NCBI RefSeq assembly: GCF_003833015.1
Contig: NZ_RJLQ01000018.1
Location: 1 to 64,000, forward strand
From: Clostridium sp. E02
GTDB lineage: Bacteria; Bacillota; Clostridia; Lachnospirales; Lachnospiraceae
Reading direction: 5' to 3'
Length of the DNA stretch: 64,000 nucleotides
Part shown: positions 8,438 to 17,489 of the stretch, in pieces
How positions within the stretch are numbered: position 1 is the stretch's first letter
How the letters are laid out: the number at the start of each line of letters is the position of its first letter
Program-made: the position numbers and the translations under genes
The notes under the pieces: generated by a model
Database searches by the model: none
What the model saw: only the letters and a program-made list of their open reading frames with translations
Told to the model about the DNA's origin: nothing

Positions 8438-10888
8438 TTATTTTACCAGCTCTCTGACAGAAAATTTTAGTCCGTCATCCACAACAGATACCAACACGTC
8501 ATCTCCGTTTTTCACAGTTCCATTTAATATTTCTTCTGCTAGCTTATCCTCTAACCGATTCTGAATGGTCCGACGCAATGGTCTTGCGCCATATTTATTG
8601 TCATAGCCTTTTTCAATCAAAAATTCTTTTGCAGCCTCTTCTACTTCTAACGTTATATTCATCTGATCTGAAGTCCGATTCATAATATCTTTTAACATAA
8701 TGGTTACGATATCCTTCATATGAATCTTATTCAATGGATGGAACACCATAATCTCATCGATTCGGTTAATGAATTCTGGTTTAAAGAGCCGCTTTACCTC
8801 TTCCATCACACGTTCTTTCATAATCTTATAATCGGCCTTCTCATCAGAAGCTGCACCAAATCCAAGCCGCTTTGGTGAAATGATATTTTGTGCACCTGCA
8901 TTGGACGTCATAATAATAATGGTATTTTTAAAATTGATTTTTCGACCTTGCGCATCTGTAATATGACCATCATCAAGCACCTGTAATAATATGTTAAAAA
9001 CATCCGGATGTGCTTTTTCTATCTCATCAAACAAAATAACCGAATAGGGATTTCTTCGTACTTTTTCACTCAGCTGCCCTCCCTCATCGTATCCCACATA
9101 TCCAGGTGGAGATCCAATCATTTTGGAAACACTGTGTTTTTCCATATATTCAGACATATCCACCCGAATGAGCGCATGTTCCGTTCCAAACATAGTCTCA
9201 GAAAGTGCTTTGGTAAGTTCTGTCTTTCCAACTCCAGTAGGGCCTAAAAACAGGAAAGAACCAATGGGGCGTTTGGGATCCTTTAAACCAACTCTTCCTC
9301 TTCGAATGGCTCTAGAAACTGCAGAAACCGCTTCCTCCTGACCAATCACTCGTTCATGGAGAATGGATTCTAAATTCCGAAGCCGCTCACTTTCTTCCTC
9401 TTCTAGTTTTTTTACCGGAATTTTGGTCCAGCTAGAAACCACGTCAGCGATCTCTCCCTCATCAACAATCAGCTTCTTTGATTCTTTCTCTTTCTGCCAT
9501 TTCTCCCGTATTTTCTGGATTTTATCTCGCTTCTTCTCTTGTCTCTTTTTTATGCCACCTGCTTTTTCATAAGCCTCTGATTGAATGGCTTTCTCTTTCT
9601 GATCTTCTAGTGTATCAATCTCTGCTTCCAGTTCCTTTATCTCTCCTGGCTCTGTATACATGGTAAGACGAATCTTAGAGGATGCCTCATCGATCACATC
9701 AATGGCCTTATCCGGCAAAAAGCGATCACTGATATACCTTGAGGAAAGAGTAACGGATGCCTTTACCGCTTCATCGGTAATGGTCACTCTATGGTGATCC
9801 TCATACCTTCCCTTTAACCCTCTTAATATCTCAATGGCAGCCTTTTCAGAAGGTTCTTCCACGGTAACCGGCTGAAAACGTCGTTCCAGTGCAGAATCTT
9901 TTTCGATATACTTGCGATATTCTTCTAAAGTAGTTGCCCCAATTAATTGGAGTTCTCCTCTGGCCAAAGATGGTTTTAATATATTAGAAGCATCAATTGC
10001 ACCTTCCGCACCACCAGCACCTATGATGGTATGAATTTCATCGATAAACAATAAAACTTCTCCATCTTCGATCACTTCTGCAATTACTTTTTTAATTCTT
10101 TCTTCAAACTCACCACGATATTTGGACCCTGCTACCATACCGGATAAATCCAGGGTTAAGAGACGTTTTCCTGCAATTGTTTCTGGCACATCGCCTGAAA
10201 TGATCATCTCAGCCAACCCTTCTACTACTGCTGTTTTCCCTACTCCTGGTTCGCCAATTAAACACGGGTTATTCTTTGTTCTCCGACTTAGGATCTGAAT
10301 CAACCGTTTGATTTCAGACTCTCTTCCTATTACTGGATCTAATTTTCCCCGTTCTGCCAGTTCGGTCAAGTCCCGGCTATAACTGTCAAGTGTTGGTGTG
10401 TTTCCTTTTGCCTTGGAAGTTTTCATTAAATCCTCTTTATTGGCGGGTGCATCCTCCCCCATAGCTGAGAGCACGTCAATATACAATTTTTGTATGCTGA
10501 TCCCTATGGTATTTAAAAGTCTAGATGCCACACAGTCGTTGTCACGAATAATTGAGATCAGTAGATGTTCGGTTCCGATTAAATTAGCTTTAAACCGAGC
10601 TGCTTCCCGGTAACTATTCTCTAACACTCGTTTTGCACCAGGCGTATACCCACCTTCTTCCCGAATCCTCACCGATGGATCCGGGGCGATTAACTGGCTG
10701 ATCAGTCCCAGCACTTTCTCTTCTTTTACACCATTCTCTGTCAGCACTTTTGAAGCAACTCCGCTTCCTTCTTTTAGTAGCCCCAAAAGTAAATGTTCAG
10801 TTCCCACATAACCGTGTCCCAGCTGATCCGCTGTCTGTTCCGCCAGACTAATGGCCGCTCTGGCCTTTGTCGTAAATCTGTCTATCAT
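8438..10888 (-). CDS. clpC: ATP-dependent Clp protease ATPase subunit ClpC
   Basis: 816 aa, the usual ClpC length. It has a double Clp-N repeat (1-145), a first AAA+ module with Walker [10 protein letters not shown], a middle region with a UVR-like coiled coil (ending near [14 protein letters not shown]), a second AAA+ module with GPTGVGKTE, and the C-terminal D2 domain. It unfolds substrates for ClpP; in Firmicutes it recognises proteins marked by McsB arginine phosphorylation. It is the last gene of the GntR-mcsA-mcsB-clpC operon, 16 bases after mcsB. No clpP is in the window. Confidence 0.97.
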   Translation of the reverse strand: MIDRFTTKARAAISLAEQTADQLGHGYVGTEHLLLGLLKEGSGVASKVLTENGVKEEKVLGLISQLIAPDPSVRIREEGGYTPGAKRVLENSYREAARFKANLIGTEHLLISIIRDNDCVASRLLNTIGISIQKLYIDVLSAMGEDAPANKEDLMKTSKAKGNTPTLDSYSRDLTELAERGKLDPVIGRESEIKRLIQILSRRTKNNPCLIGEPGVGKTAVVEGLAEMIISGDVPETIAGKRLLTLDLSGMVAGSKYRGEFEERIKKVIAEVIEDGEVLLFIDEIHTIIGAGGAEGAIDASNILKPSLARGELQLIGATTLEEYRKYIEKDSALERRFQPVTVEEPSEKAAIEILRGLKGRYEDHHRVTITDEAVKASVTLSSRYISDRFLPDKAIDVIDEASSKIRLTMYTEPGEIKELEAEIDTLEDQKEKAIQSEAYEKAGGIKKRQEKKRDKIQKIREKWQKEKESKKLIVDEGEIADVVSSWTKIPVKKLEEEESERLRNLESILHERVIGQEEAVSAVSRAIRRGRVGLKDPKRPIGSFLFLGPTGVGKTELTKALSETMFGTEHALIRVDMSEYMEKHSVSKMIGSPPGYVGYDEGGQLSEKVRRNPYSVILFDEIEKAHPDVFNILLQVLDDGHITDAQGRKINFKNTIIIMTSNAGAQNIISPKRLGFGAASDEKADYKIMKERVMEEVKRLFKPEFINRIDEIMVFHPLNKIHMKDIVTIMLKDIMNRTSDQMNITLEVEEAAKEFLIEKGYDNKYGARPLRRTIQNRLEDKLAEEILNGTVKNGDDVLVSVVDDGLKFSVRELVK

Positions 10889-10904
10889 ATAATACTTCCT
10901 CCTG

Positions 10905-11948
10905 TCAAATTAATTCCGGCAATTTCTCCCGGATAAATTCCGCTCTTGCTCCATCTAGTTCTTCCTTATTCAAAGGCCGGTCTGTAATCTTTTGAAGATT
11001 CGCCGGTTGAATTCCAAGCATAAGTTGGAATACGGAAACCTCTTTTTCCGTATGAATCAATCCATCCGCAAGTCCTGCCATGATCTGTGACAAGAAAATC
11101 ATCGCATCTCTGGAAGTAAGCCTTCTTGCATATTTAAGTACGCCATAGGATTTATAAATTTCATCTTCCCTCTCAATGGGATGACGCTGCAGCGAAAGTT
11201 TTCTAACAGCGATCTCCTGGTTGGTCAATTGTATGGCAGCTTTGGTTACGGTATCTATAATCTCCCGCTCGGTTTGACCAAGGGTTTTCTGGTTGGAAAT
11301 TTCATATAAAGAGCCATAATTTTCATCCCCCTCTCCATACACTCCCCGTACTGCGGCACCAAATCGGCTTATTTCACCCAGTAGACTTGAAAATTTCTTT
11401 CCTTGAGATAGCATCGGAAGATGGACAACGACCGATGCCCTTAATCCAGTGCCCATGTTGGTGGGATACGCTGTCAGATAACCATATCGATCATCAAAGG
11501 CATATGCAAACCGTTCGTTAATATAATCATCAATCCGGTCTGCACACTCCCATAGATCGTCAAGATGAAGTCCCGTCCGTATTAGCTGAATCCGAAAATG
11601 ATCCTCCCCATTTAATACAATGCCAGTGTCCTCATTCTCCGAAAGTAAAATCCCAGTCGGTGACTTTTTGGTAACTGCAGCCGTATTTATGACACGCCTT
11701 TCCTTTAAGGCCATCCGATCTAGTTCTTCCAGCTCATGAAGCATAGCAAAGGTATATGTCTTCTTTTCCTCTTTTCCAAGATCTTTCAAACCAAACTCGA
11801 ACTGATGTATCAAATCATTGCTAACCTTTTCCCCCAGTTTTGAAGGGAATTCAAAATCCTGCCAATTCCTGACCAGACGGATTCGGCTGCTAATTACTCC
11901 TGTCCGACTGTCATCGGTCTGTTCAAACCATCTAAGCATCGGTCTCAT
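10905..11948 (-). CDS. mcsB: Protein-arginine kinase McsB
   Basis: 347 aa. It is a phosphagen-kinase fold: SSRIRLVRNWQ (residues about 20-30), LSENEDTGIVLNGEDHFRIQ in the middle and nucleotide-contacting arginines around GTGLRASVVVHLP. McsB phosphorylates arginines on damaged proteins and so hands them to ClpCP. Its start overlaps the end of mcsA by 17 bases, which suggests translational coupling; ATG4 is an alternative start that fits the AAAGGAA site slightly better. Confidence 0.95.
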   Translation of the reverse strand: MRPMLRWFEQTDDSRTGVISSRIRLVRNWQDFEFPSKLGEKVSNDLIHQFEFGLKDLGKEEKKTYTFAMLHELEELDRMALKERRVINTAAVTKKSPTGILLSENEDTGIVLNGEDHFRIQLIRTGLHLDDLWECADRIDDYINERFAYAFDDRYGYLTAYPTNMGTGLRASVVVHLPMLSQGKKFSSLLGEISRFGAAVRGVYGEGDENYGSLYEISNQKTLGQTEREIIDTVTKAAIQLTNQEIAVRKLSLQRHPIEREDEIYKSYGVLKYARRLTSRDAMIFLSQIMAGLADGLIHTEKEVSVFQLMLGIQPANLQKITDRPLNKEELDGARAEFIREKLPELI

Positions 11949-12507
11949 TTCCTTTCTTCAGTTCTCGGATCCGGTCACGACATACAGCCGCAGTTTCATA
12001 ATCTTCAAAACGAAGGGCATCTTTTAATTTTGCATCCAACTGAAAAATCTCCTTTTCCTGAAGATCCTCTGGATTAAGTTCTCCAGTTCCAGACGTAAGT
12101 GCGTTTCTTCTTTTCGTATCTTCCTGACCTTGATAAACCGGTTTTTTCCCTGTGTGAATTAAACTTCCCTGAAGTTGCTTAATACTGTCTTCCATCAGCG
12201 GTCCGAATACACTATAGCAGTCGGAGCAGCCAAATCTGCTGTCCTTTACGAATTCATCGTAACCGGTCCCACAAGACGGACAAGTGATTTGATGAAGTTT
12301 ATCCGGTTCCTGATCCGTATCTTCGATTCCCAATAGACCGGACAAGAGTTTCCCCAAAGGAAATTCTCCGTCAAAAATTGCAGCATATACACCAAAATCC
12401 ATTTCTTTTGCACACTGAGCACAAAAATGATGCTCTTTTTTCACACCATTTACCACTTCTGTATATTGAATATTAGCTTCGCGACTCTTACATCTCTCGC
12501 ATAACAT
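11932..12507 (-). CDS. mcsA: McsA, zinc-binding activator of McsB
   Basis: 191 aa from the ATG at 12507, which has GGAGG eight bases upstream; the reading frame stays open for 42 more codons upstream but these lack a ribosome site and overlap the GntR gene. Two CxxC pairs per finger are visible (CERC/CAQC in residues 3-38 and CPSC/CSDC near 85-110), and a C-terminal UVR motif (LRFEDYETAAVCRDRIREL). McsA stimulates McsB and binds metal. It is the second gene of the stress operon. Confidence 0.93.
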   Translation of the reverse strand: MLCERCKSREANIQYTEVVNGVKKEHHFCAQCAKEMDFGVYAAIFDGEFPLGKLLSGLLGIEDTDQEPDKLHQITCPSCGTGYDEFVKDSRFGCSDCYSVFGPLMEDSIKQLQGSLIHTGKKPVYQGQEDTKRRNALTSGTGELNPEDLQEKEIFQLDAKLKDALRFEDYETAAVCRDRIRELKKGNETDA

Positions 12508-12529
12508 ATAGAACCTCCAATCCAGTGAA

Positions 12530-12916
12530 TCAGTCTTCTCTGGGCTCTTTGACAAAGAAACAAAATAATTCGTCAACCAGCTGATGAACCTCTTCACACG
12601 ATATATTTTTACAAATACCTCTGGCAATGACAACGCTTAAATCTTTGCGCATTTCATCAAGAACCTGGATCTTATCCACATCAAGAGAAATAACAGCTCC
12701 CTTGCGGCGGTCCAGCTTGACATACCCTTCCTGTTTTAGCACAGAATACGCCTTATTCACCGTGTGCATATTGATTCCTATGTGATCGGCCATCTGACGC
12801 ACAGAAGGCAGGGGGTCCCCATCTCTAATACTTTCTGTGGCGATACCTATGATTATCTGGTTCCGAAGCTGAATGTAAATCGCTTCATCACTATTAAAAT
12901 CAATTTCCAAAATCAT
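12530..12916 (-). CDS. GntR-family (YtrA-type) regulator in the CtsR position
   Basis: 128 aa from the ATG at 12916; 21 upstream in-frame codons run through the promoter and are rejected. Residues 1-75 form a GntR winged helix (IYIQLRNQIIIGIATESIRDGDPLPSVRQMADHIGINMHTVNKAY is the family pattern), and the C-terminal part is short, as in the YtrA subfamily. In most Firmicutes this place before mcsA is held by the class III heat-shock repressor CtsR, which is a different family. It probably controls the operon it heads. Confidence 0.88.
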   Translation of the reverse strand: MILEIDFNSDEAIYIQLRNQIIIGIATESIRDGDPLPSVRQMADHIGINMHTVNKAYSVLKQEGYVKLDRRKGAVISLDVDKIQVLDEMRKDLSVVIARGICKNISCEEVHQLVDELFCFFVKEPRED

Positions 12917-12950
12917 CTTTTCACCATCTTTCGTTATATCTGTTATACAC

Positions 12951-12979
12951 ATAATAGCACACGATACTGTTTTTTTCAA
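12951..12979 (-). promoter_or_regulatory. Promoter of the GntR-mcsA-mcsB-clpC operon
   Basis: TTGAAA and TATTAT are 17 bases apart on the minus strand. A direct repeat TATAAC-AGA-TATAAC lies between the -10 element and the GntR start (about 12932-12948) and is a candidate operator. No CtsR-type GGTCAAA repeat is seen. Confidence 0.7.
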
Positions 12980-13022
12980 TATATAATATATGACAATCCC
13001 AGATCTTCTACATACCTTTTAT

Positions 13023-13069
13023 TAAAAAACATGCGCCTTGAGCTATAAACGCTGTCCAAGACGCATGTT
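13023..13069 (-). terminator. Terminator of the cohesin-like gene
   Basis: A 13-bp stem (AACATGCGTCTTG with CAAGGCGCATGTT, one wobble) followed by TTTTTT on the minus strand, 11 bases past the stop codon. Confidence 0.85.
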
Positions 13070-13079
13070 AGGGTGTCAA

Positions 13080-14816
13080 TTAATCATCCAGATCCACAAA
13101 CTCAAAATCATCATCCAATGACTCCTGTGTTTTTGCCTCTATATGATTGTTATATTCTGTATTTCTCTCTGCAGTTAAGTCCCGTTCCATATCCTCAAGG
13201 CTGGTCTCAACCATAAAATCATCCTCAGAGTCCGATTCCATAGGATTATGAAATTGTTCTTGATTAAATTCCTCCCTGCTGTAACGTTTGATCTTACTGG
13301 AAGGTATTTGTTCCTCTGGTTTCGGTTCAAAACGGTCCTCTTCTTCAGGTCTTTGTCTTCTTCCTCTTTTTCCGCCTCTGTTTCCAGAAGCATCGGTTCT
13401 TCCAGGGCCTTGTCCATTTCCCTTTTTAACAAGTAGAATAATGATTACAAGAAGCACCAATACCAAGACACCTAAACCAATCAAGATGAAAAATTGCAGA
13501 CGATAATTTCCGTTAAGTTTCTGATAGGACTTCTCAAGTTTGTTGTATTGAGGGCCGGAAACTTCTGAATCAAAGTAACGTTGTATGGTCTGTTCTGAAA
13601 TATCATATCGATAGAAATGTTTCTCTCCGTTCCAGTTCATCGCATAGAATAAACAATAATCCGGTTCTTTCTCTGATTTGATTGCCCAACCAACCACCTG
13701 CGATCCATCAATATTAACCGTTCTCTCTGCAAATCCTTCCGGAACCACGGTATCCGCATCTAGTGGAATAATCACAATTGCCTTGGTTGTCGTTTTAACT
13801 TGTACAAATTGAGACCAGGAATCCGCACTTTCATTATAAATAAAGAATCCGCCGTTTCCGCTATTATCTTTTAAGTATAGTAGCAAAAGATCTTTCTCCA
13901 GGCCTTTGCCTGCCATAACTTCGGTCCCTTTATACTGGTAATTTTGTGACTCAAATCCTTCTGGTAAAGACGATTCATCAAAGGATGAGGCAATGCTGTA
14001 TTCGGTCCCGTTAATGGCTACTGTCGCATCCCCAAACTGTACATCCTTCGTCTCTCCATTTGAATTATCTGCTGGAGTCGTTTCGTCTCCCTCTTGCTTT
14101 GTTACCTGAATGGTATATTCTTTTACCGTCTGACCATCTTCTGCTGATACTTTAACAACAACAGCGTTTGCCCCAGCTTTTAGATCCTTTTCCCCTTGAA
14201 GTGTTACGTGCGCTCCTGCATTGGCCGCTACTGCATTGACCACAAGATTTGTCGTATTGGCATCCACCTCTGCCGTATAACTTTCTACGGACGAGGAGAA
14301 ACCGGGAGTTAATGTTCCAGGGGATATCTTTAATGATTTTAATGTGGCATCCTTAGAATAAGTTGCAGGTGATGTTACTTTTACGGTAGAATTCCCTTTT
14401 TTACTTAATGTCAAAGCATTGGAATTCACATCATAAATCTCCTGCGAAGTGACTGTTATCTTTGAATTACCAGCCTTTAGAGTTTTAAACTTAAGTTGAA
14501 ACGAAAAAGTCTTTTGGTCAGCGGAATCCATAGTACCCAAAAGCTTAATCGCCCCAGCGCCGCCATTTGCACTGGTTCCACTCATGAATTCTAATATTCC
14601 CGGATCATAGGATAGCATAATATCAGCCGTCCCCAGCGCCGTATCGCTGGATATTTTCATGGTAACTGTTACTTCATTGCCCACCATAACCGATGGATCC
14701 GAAAAAGCAACTTTAGCTTCCGATGCCCAGGAAGTCATGCCGCAAATGGGACTCACTGCAGCTATGATACAGACTAACAGCAAACCACTCATGATTTTTT
14801 TTAATTTCTTATTCAT
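13080..14816 (-). CDS. Membrane-anchored protein with cohesin-like and cadherin-like domains
   Basis: 578 aa from the ATG at 14816 (GGAGACG site upstream); seven further codons upstream are unlikely. Order: signal peptide (1-33); cohesin-type beta-sandwich (about 34-145, with GNEVTVTMKISSD, IMLSYDPGILEF and FKTLKAGNSKITVTS); cadherin-like domain (about 150-245, ending EYTIQVTK); a unique region; one membrane segment (about 448-468, LGVLVLVLLVIIILLV); then a cytoplasmic tail first basic (GGKRGRRQRP) and then strongly acidic. It lies 24 bases after the dockerin-bearing glucosaminidase, in the same operon. Inference: its cohesin module docks the neighbour on the cell surface. Confidence 0.82.
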   Translation of the reverse strand: MNKKLKKIMSGLLLVCIIAAVSPICGMTSWASEAKVAFSDPSVMVGNEVTVTMKISSDTALGTADIMLSYDPGILEFMSGTSANGGAGAIKLLGTMDSADQKTFSFQLKFKTLKAGNSKITVTSQEIYDVNSNALTLSKKGNSTVKVTSPATYSKDATLKSLKISPGTLTPGFSSSVESYTAEVDANTTNLVVNAVAANAGAHVTLQGEKDLKAGANAVVVKVSAEDGQTVKEYTIQVTKQEGDETTPADNSNGETKDVQFGDATVAINGTEYSIASSFDESSLPEGFESQNYQYKGTEVMAGKGLEKDLLLLYLKDNSGNGGFFIYNESADSWSQFVQVKTTTKAIVIIPLDADTVVPEGFAERTVNIDGSQVVGWAIKSEKEPDYCLFYAMNWNGEKHFYRYDISEQTIQRYFDSEVSGPQYNKLEKSYQKLNGNYRLQFFILIGLGVLVLVLLVIIILLVKKGNGQGPGRTDASGNRGGKRGRRQRPEEEDRFEPKPEEQIPSSKIKRYSREEFNQEQFHNPMESDSEDDFMVETSLEDMERDLTAERNTEYNNHIEAKTQESLDDDFEFVDLDD

Positions 14817-14840
14817 ATCGTCTCCTATTTTAGCCAATCT

Positions 14841-17222
14841 TTAAAGTCCTAGTATTTTCTTCTGCAAAAGAAGAAGATCCTGTGAATTCACCTTACCATC
14901 TCCGTTTAAATCAGCGGCTGCTTTCCCGTTAGAAGAAAGTTTCTCCAGTCCAAGAAGATGTCGTTTTAACTTTAATACATCCTGGCTGTTTACCTTCCCA
15001 TCTCCATTGACATCTCCCTTTCCACTTCCAGACGATTGCTCTGGTGACGCTTCACTTGCCTGAGTCTGAGACTGCGTCGTTTCTTTCACTTGCGAAGGAT
15101 TACCAGGTCCTTTCACTGAAGATCCATTGGAAGGCTGGGTGGAGTCATTCGAGGAATTCTCTGATACTATGGTTACATTGCTTCCCCCCGGTGTTCCTGT
15201 CTGCCCATTGGAAGAGGAGTCTTTCCCTCCTGGGCCATAACTGGACCCATTCCCACTACCGGGATTTCCAGCTGGACTGGTACCACTTTGACCACTTTGA
15301 CCTCCTTGAGTTCCCCCAGGACCGGAACTGTGATTGCTCTCTGTCCCTGTCGTATAAGTCGGGCCGTTGTTCTGACGGACTACATGAAGAACATATTCCC
15401 GTACATTTCCATTCTGAGCTGTTACGGAGACTTTAATGTCATTATTTCCATTCTGCAATGCTATGGTTCCGCTTCCCTTTATGGAAGATCCAGAGTAAAG
15501 CGAAGATGCATCCACTCGTATGTTGGATACGGAAGGATCCACAATTAGATTGTACTCTTGCGTATCCCGGCTAAATGTAGGTGTCATAACAAATCCTTCT
15601 ACATTTAAATCTGATAGTTTATTGTTTGGATTCCCATCCCCAGTCGGCTGGCTGCACGGATTTTCTGGCATATTACGATATACCGGTATTTTAAATTCTA
15701 GACCAGTCTGCTTCATCTCGCTATTGTATGCTTTCGAATAAACGGCACCTTCCGATGCGGCTCCCTGTACATTAGTCATATATTGATGCTTATATAGATT
15801 GGATCCCTGTACGTTGAATTTCTTCAGATAAAAGGTATCCTGCCCAACTTTTACATAGTTATTACCATAATACAAAGCTCCGCCTAAAATTGATTTTTCA
15901 GGAGAATTCCATGGTCTGCTGTAATTGCCTGTCTGGGATGCCCACCACAACCCTCTTTGTACCGCCGACATACTGCCAGACTGATAGGCTTCGATATTAA
16001 AAAAGTTATAAATCCCTTCATAACCAGATTCACTTCCAGATACACTTTTGCCGGTTCCCTTAGATCCTTGTTCCTGAATGATCATTGCCGCCAAAACATA
16101 GGGATTCACCCCAGACTGAGTCGCAGCATTCATGATCATATCCACATAAGAACCGCTTCCAGTGATGTTTCCACTGGTGTTTCCAGTAACCGGTGCATTT
16201 CCACTCCCCGGTCCAGACAAACTAGCTCCTGGTCCATATTCCATTAGAAGCGGTGCATTTTTAGGCACGATGGAGGCATGTGGGGATTCCTGGCTCACAT
16301 TATCAGAGCCAGATTGTTTCGACTCTTTGGGGGGTGTTAACTGAGCGCCCGGTCCCGTACCTGCTCCCGGTCCCGTACCGTTTCCATCTCCTGAAGTTCC
16401 ATCTCCATTCCCTGGATTGCTCCCTCCATTGGAAGAGGAATTGTCTGTATTCACCGTCCCACCAGATAAAAAAGTTCCCTTTACCATGGTATTGAGACCT
16501 TCTATGGTATGCTTGTTACTATCATACGTATGCGTCAAAAACTGAAAGACATTTGTATCATCTAAAAAGTTCCTGGGATCCATGTAATATTTAACAATAT
16601 CTTCCGATGCTGTCACCCAACTATTTCCATCATAGCCCACCCATTTACTGTTGTCCCAATTATATGCACCACTCTCCACAGATTTCCAAGAGGACATGCT
16701 ATTTGTATGTACTAGTGTTTTCCCAACCTTGCTTTCTTCTTTTAACGCTGTATTCCAGTCAATGTTTGTTTGTTGTGCCCGGAATATCCATTGGGGATGT
16801 TCTGCATGCAAAGCCCGAAGACGTATTTTATAACTTTCAGGAAACCCTTCCGAAGATAAATGGGACTCAAAATCACTGTTCCTAGTATATGCTGACGGGA
16901 ATTTAAGAAAGCTTTTCGACACATACCCTGTCACTGCCTTACCACCGGTACCATTAAAACGAATTTCATACCATAGGGCACCGTCAGATGCATTCTTTTC
17001 ATTGACTACAGTAACAGAAGCCCCATTTGTTAATTTAGTCACAACTTTATAAGCTGTGCCCGGACCACTTCTCACATTAAGAGAACTCGCCTGAACCGTA
17101 GCTTGTTTATCTGTATATGCATATGCATTTATGTATGGTGAAATGGATCCTACCAATGAATCCAACACGAGAACACTGGCCAAAATTATAGCCATTTTAC
17201 GAGCTTTTATATACTTTTTCAT
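14841..17222 (-). CDS. Cell-wall glucosaminidase with SH3 and dockerin domains
   Basis: 793 aa, secreted. Signal peptide (1-35); bacterial SH3 domain (about 38-108, with SLNVRSGPGTAYKVV); linker; GH73-type endo-beta-N-acetylglucosaminidase domain interrupted by a Gly/Ser/Pro-rich stretch (about 250-350) and resuming at YVDMIMNAATQSGVNPYVLA with catalytic-type acidic residues in IIQEQGSKG; a cadherin-like domain (about 555-640); a long Ser/Gly/Gln linker; and a type I dockerin at the C-terminus with two calcium loops, DVNGDGKVNSQD (737-748) and DLNGDGKVNSQD (771-782). It cuts peptidoglycan glycan strands. Strong promoter upstream. Confidence 0.9.
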   Translation of the reverse strand: MKKYIKARKMAIILASVLVLDSLVGSISPYINAYAYTDKQATVQASSLNVRSGPGTAYKVVTKLTNGASVTVVNEKNASDGALWYEIRFNGTGGKAVTGYVSKSFLKFPSAYTRNSDFESHLSSEGFPESYKIRLRALHAEHPQWIFRAQQTNIDWNTALKEESKVGKTLVHTNSMSSWKSVESGAYNWDNSKWVGYDGNSWVTASEDIVKYYMDPRNFLDDTNVFQFLTHTYDSNKHTIEGLNTMVKGTFLSGGTVNTDNSSSNGGSNPGNGDGTSGDGNGTGPGAGTGPGAQLTPPKESKQSGSDNVSQESPHASIVPKNAPLLMEYGPGASLSGPGSGNAPVTGNTSGNITGSGSYVDMIMNAATQSGVNPYVLAAMIIQEQGSKGTGKSVSGSESGYEGIYNFFNIEAYQSGSMSAVQRGLWWASQTGNYSRPWNSPEKSILGGALYYGNNYVKVGQDTFYLKKFNVQGSNLYKHQYMTNVQGAASEGAVYSKAYNSEMKQTGLEFKIPVYRNMPENPCSQPTGDGNPNNKLSDLNVEGFVMTPTFSRDTQEYNLIVDPSVSNIRVDASSLYSGSSIKGSGTIALQNGNNDIKVSVTAQNGNVREYVLHVVRQNNGPTYTTGTESNHSSGPGGTQGGQSGQSGTSPAGNPGSGNGSSYGPGGKDSSSNGQTGTPGGSNVTIVSENSSNDSTQPSNGSSVKGPGNPSQVKETTQSQTQASEASPEQSSGSGKGDVNGDGKVNSQDVLKLKRHLLGLEKLSSNGKAAADLNGDGKVNSQDLLLLQKKILGL

Positions 17223-17289
17223 CTGTTTCTCCCAATAAGCCCTCTTGTATTTTTAATTTTCCAATAAATTGTAAATCATACATTTATTC

Positions 17290-17319
17290 ATTATAATGAC
17301 AAATGTTACCATGTGTCAA
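17290..17319 (-). promoter_or_regulatory. Promoter of the glucosaminidase/cohesin operon
   Basis: Consensus TTGACA and TATAAT with an 18-base spacer on the minus strand, about 68 bases before the start codon. The rest of the 17223-17489 gap holds the oad terminator and nothing else recognisable. Confidence 0.85.
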
Positions 17320-17380
17320 CTGATTCTAGTTAAACTTTAGGCAATTGGAATTATTTGTAAGAAAAACTTTATATTTTATC

Positions 17381-17446
17381 AAAAAAACAGGTCCTCTCTG
17401 CAGAAAACAGTATCATTGATACAACTGTTTCTGCAAAAAGAACCTG
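17381..17446 (-). terminator. Terminator of the decarboxylase operon
   Basis: Nested stems (CAGGT..ACCTG outside, GCAGAAACAGT..ACTGTTTTCTGC inside) followed by seven T residues on the minus strand, about 45 bases past the carboxyltransferase gene. Confidence 0.85.
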
Positions 17447-17489
17447 ACTGTTACAAATTTTTCTATCTTTTTATTCTTACGCTTCTTAT

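Noticed and set aside
15000-16500. CRISPR or tandem repeat array in the low-complexity part of the glucosaminidase gene
   Set aside because: Repetition reflects Gly/Ser/Gln codons of a linker; there are no regular spacers.
15044-16885. Long open frames on the plus strand inside the glucosaminidase gene
   Set aside because: They are antisense to a Ser/Gly-rich repetitive coding region, lack ribosome sites and encode no recognisable domain.
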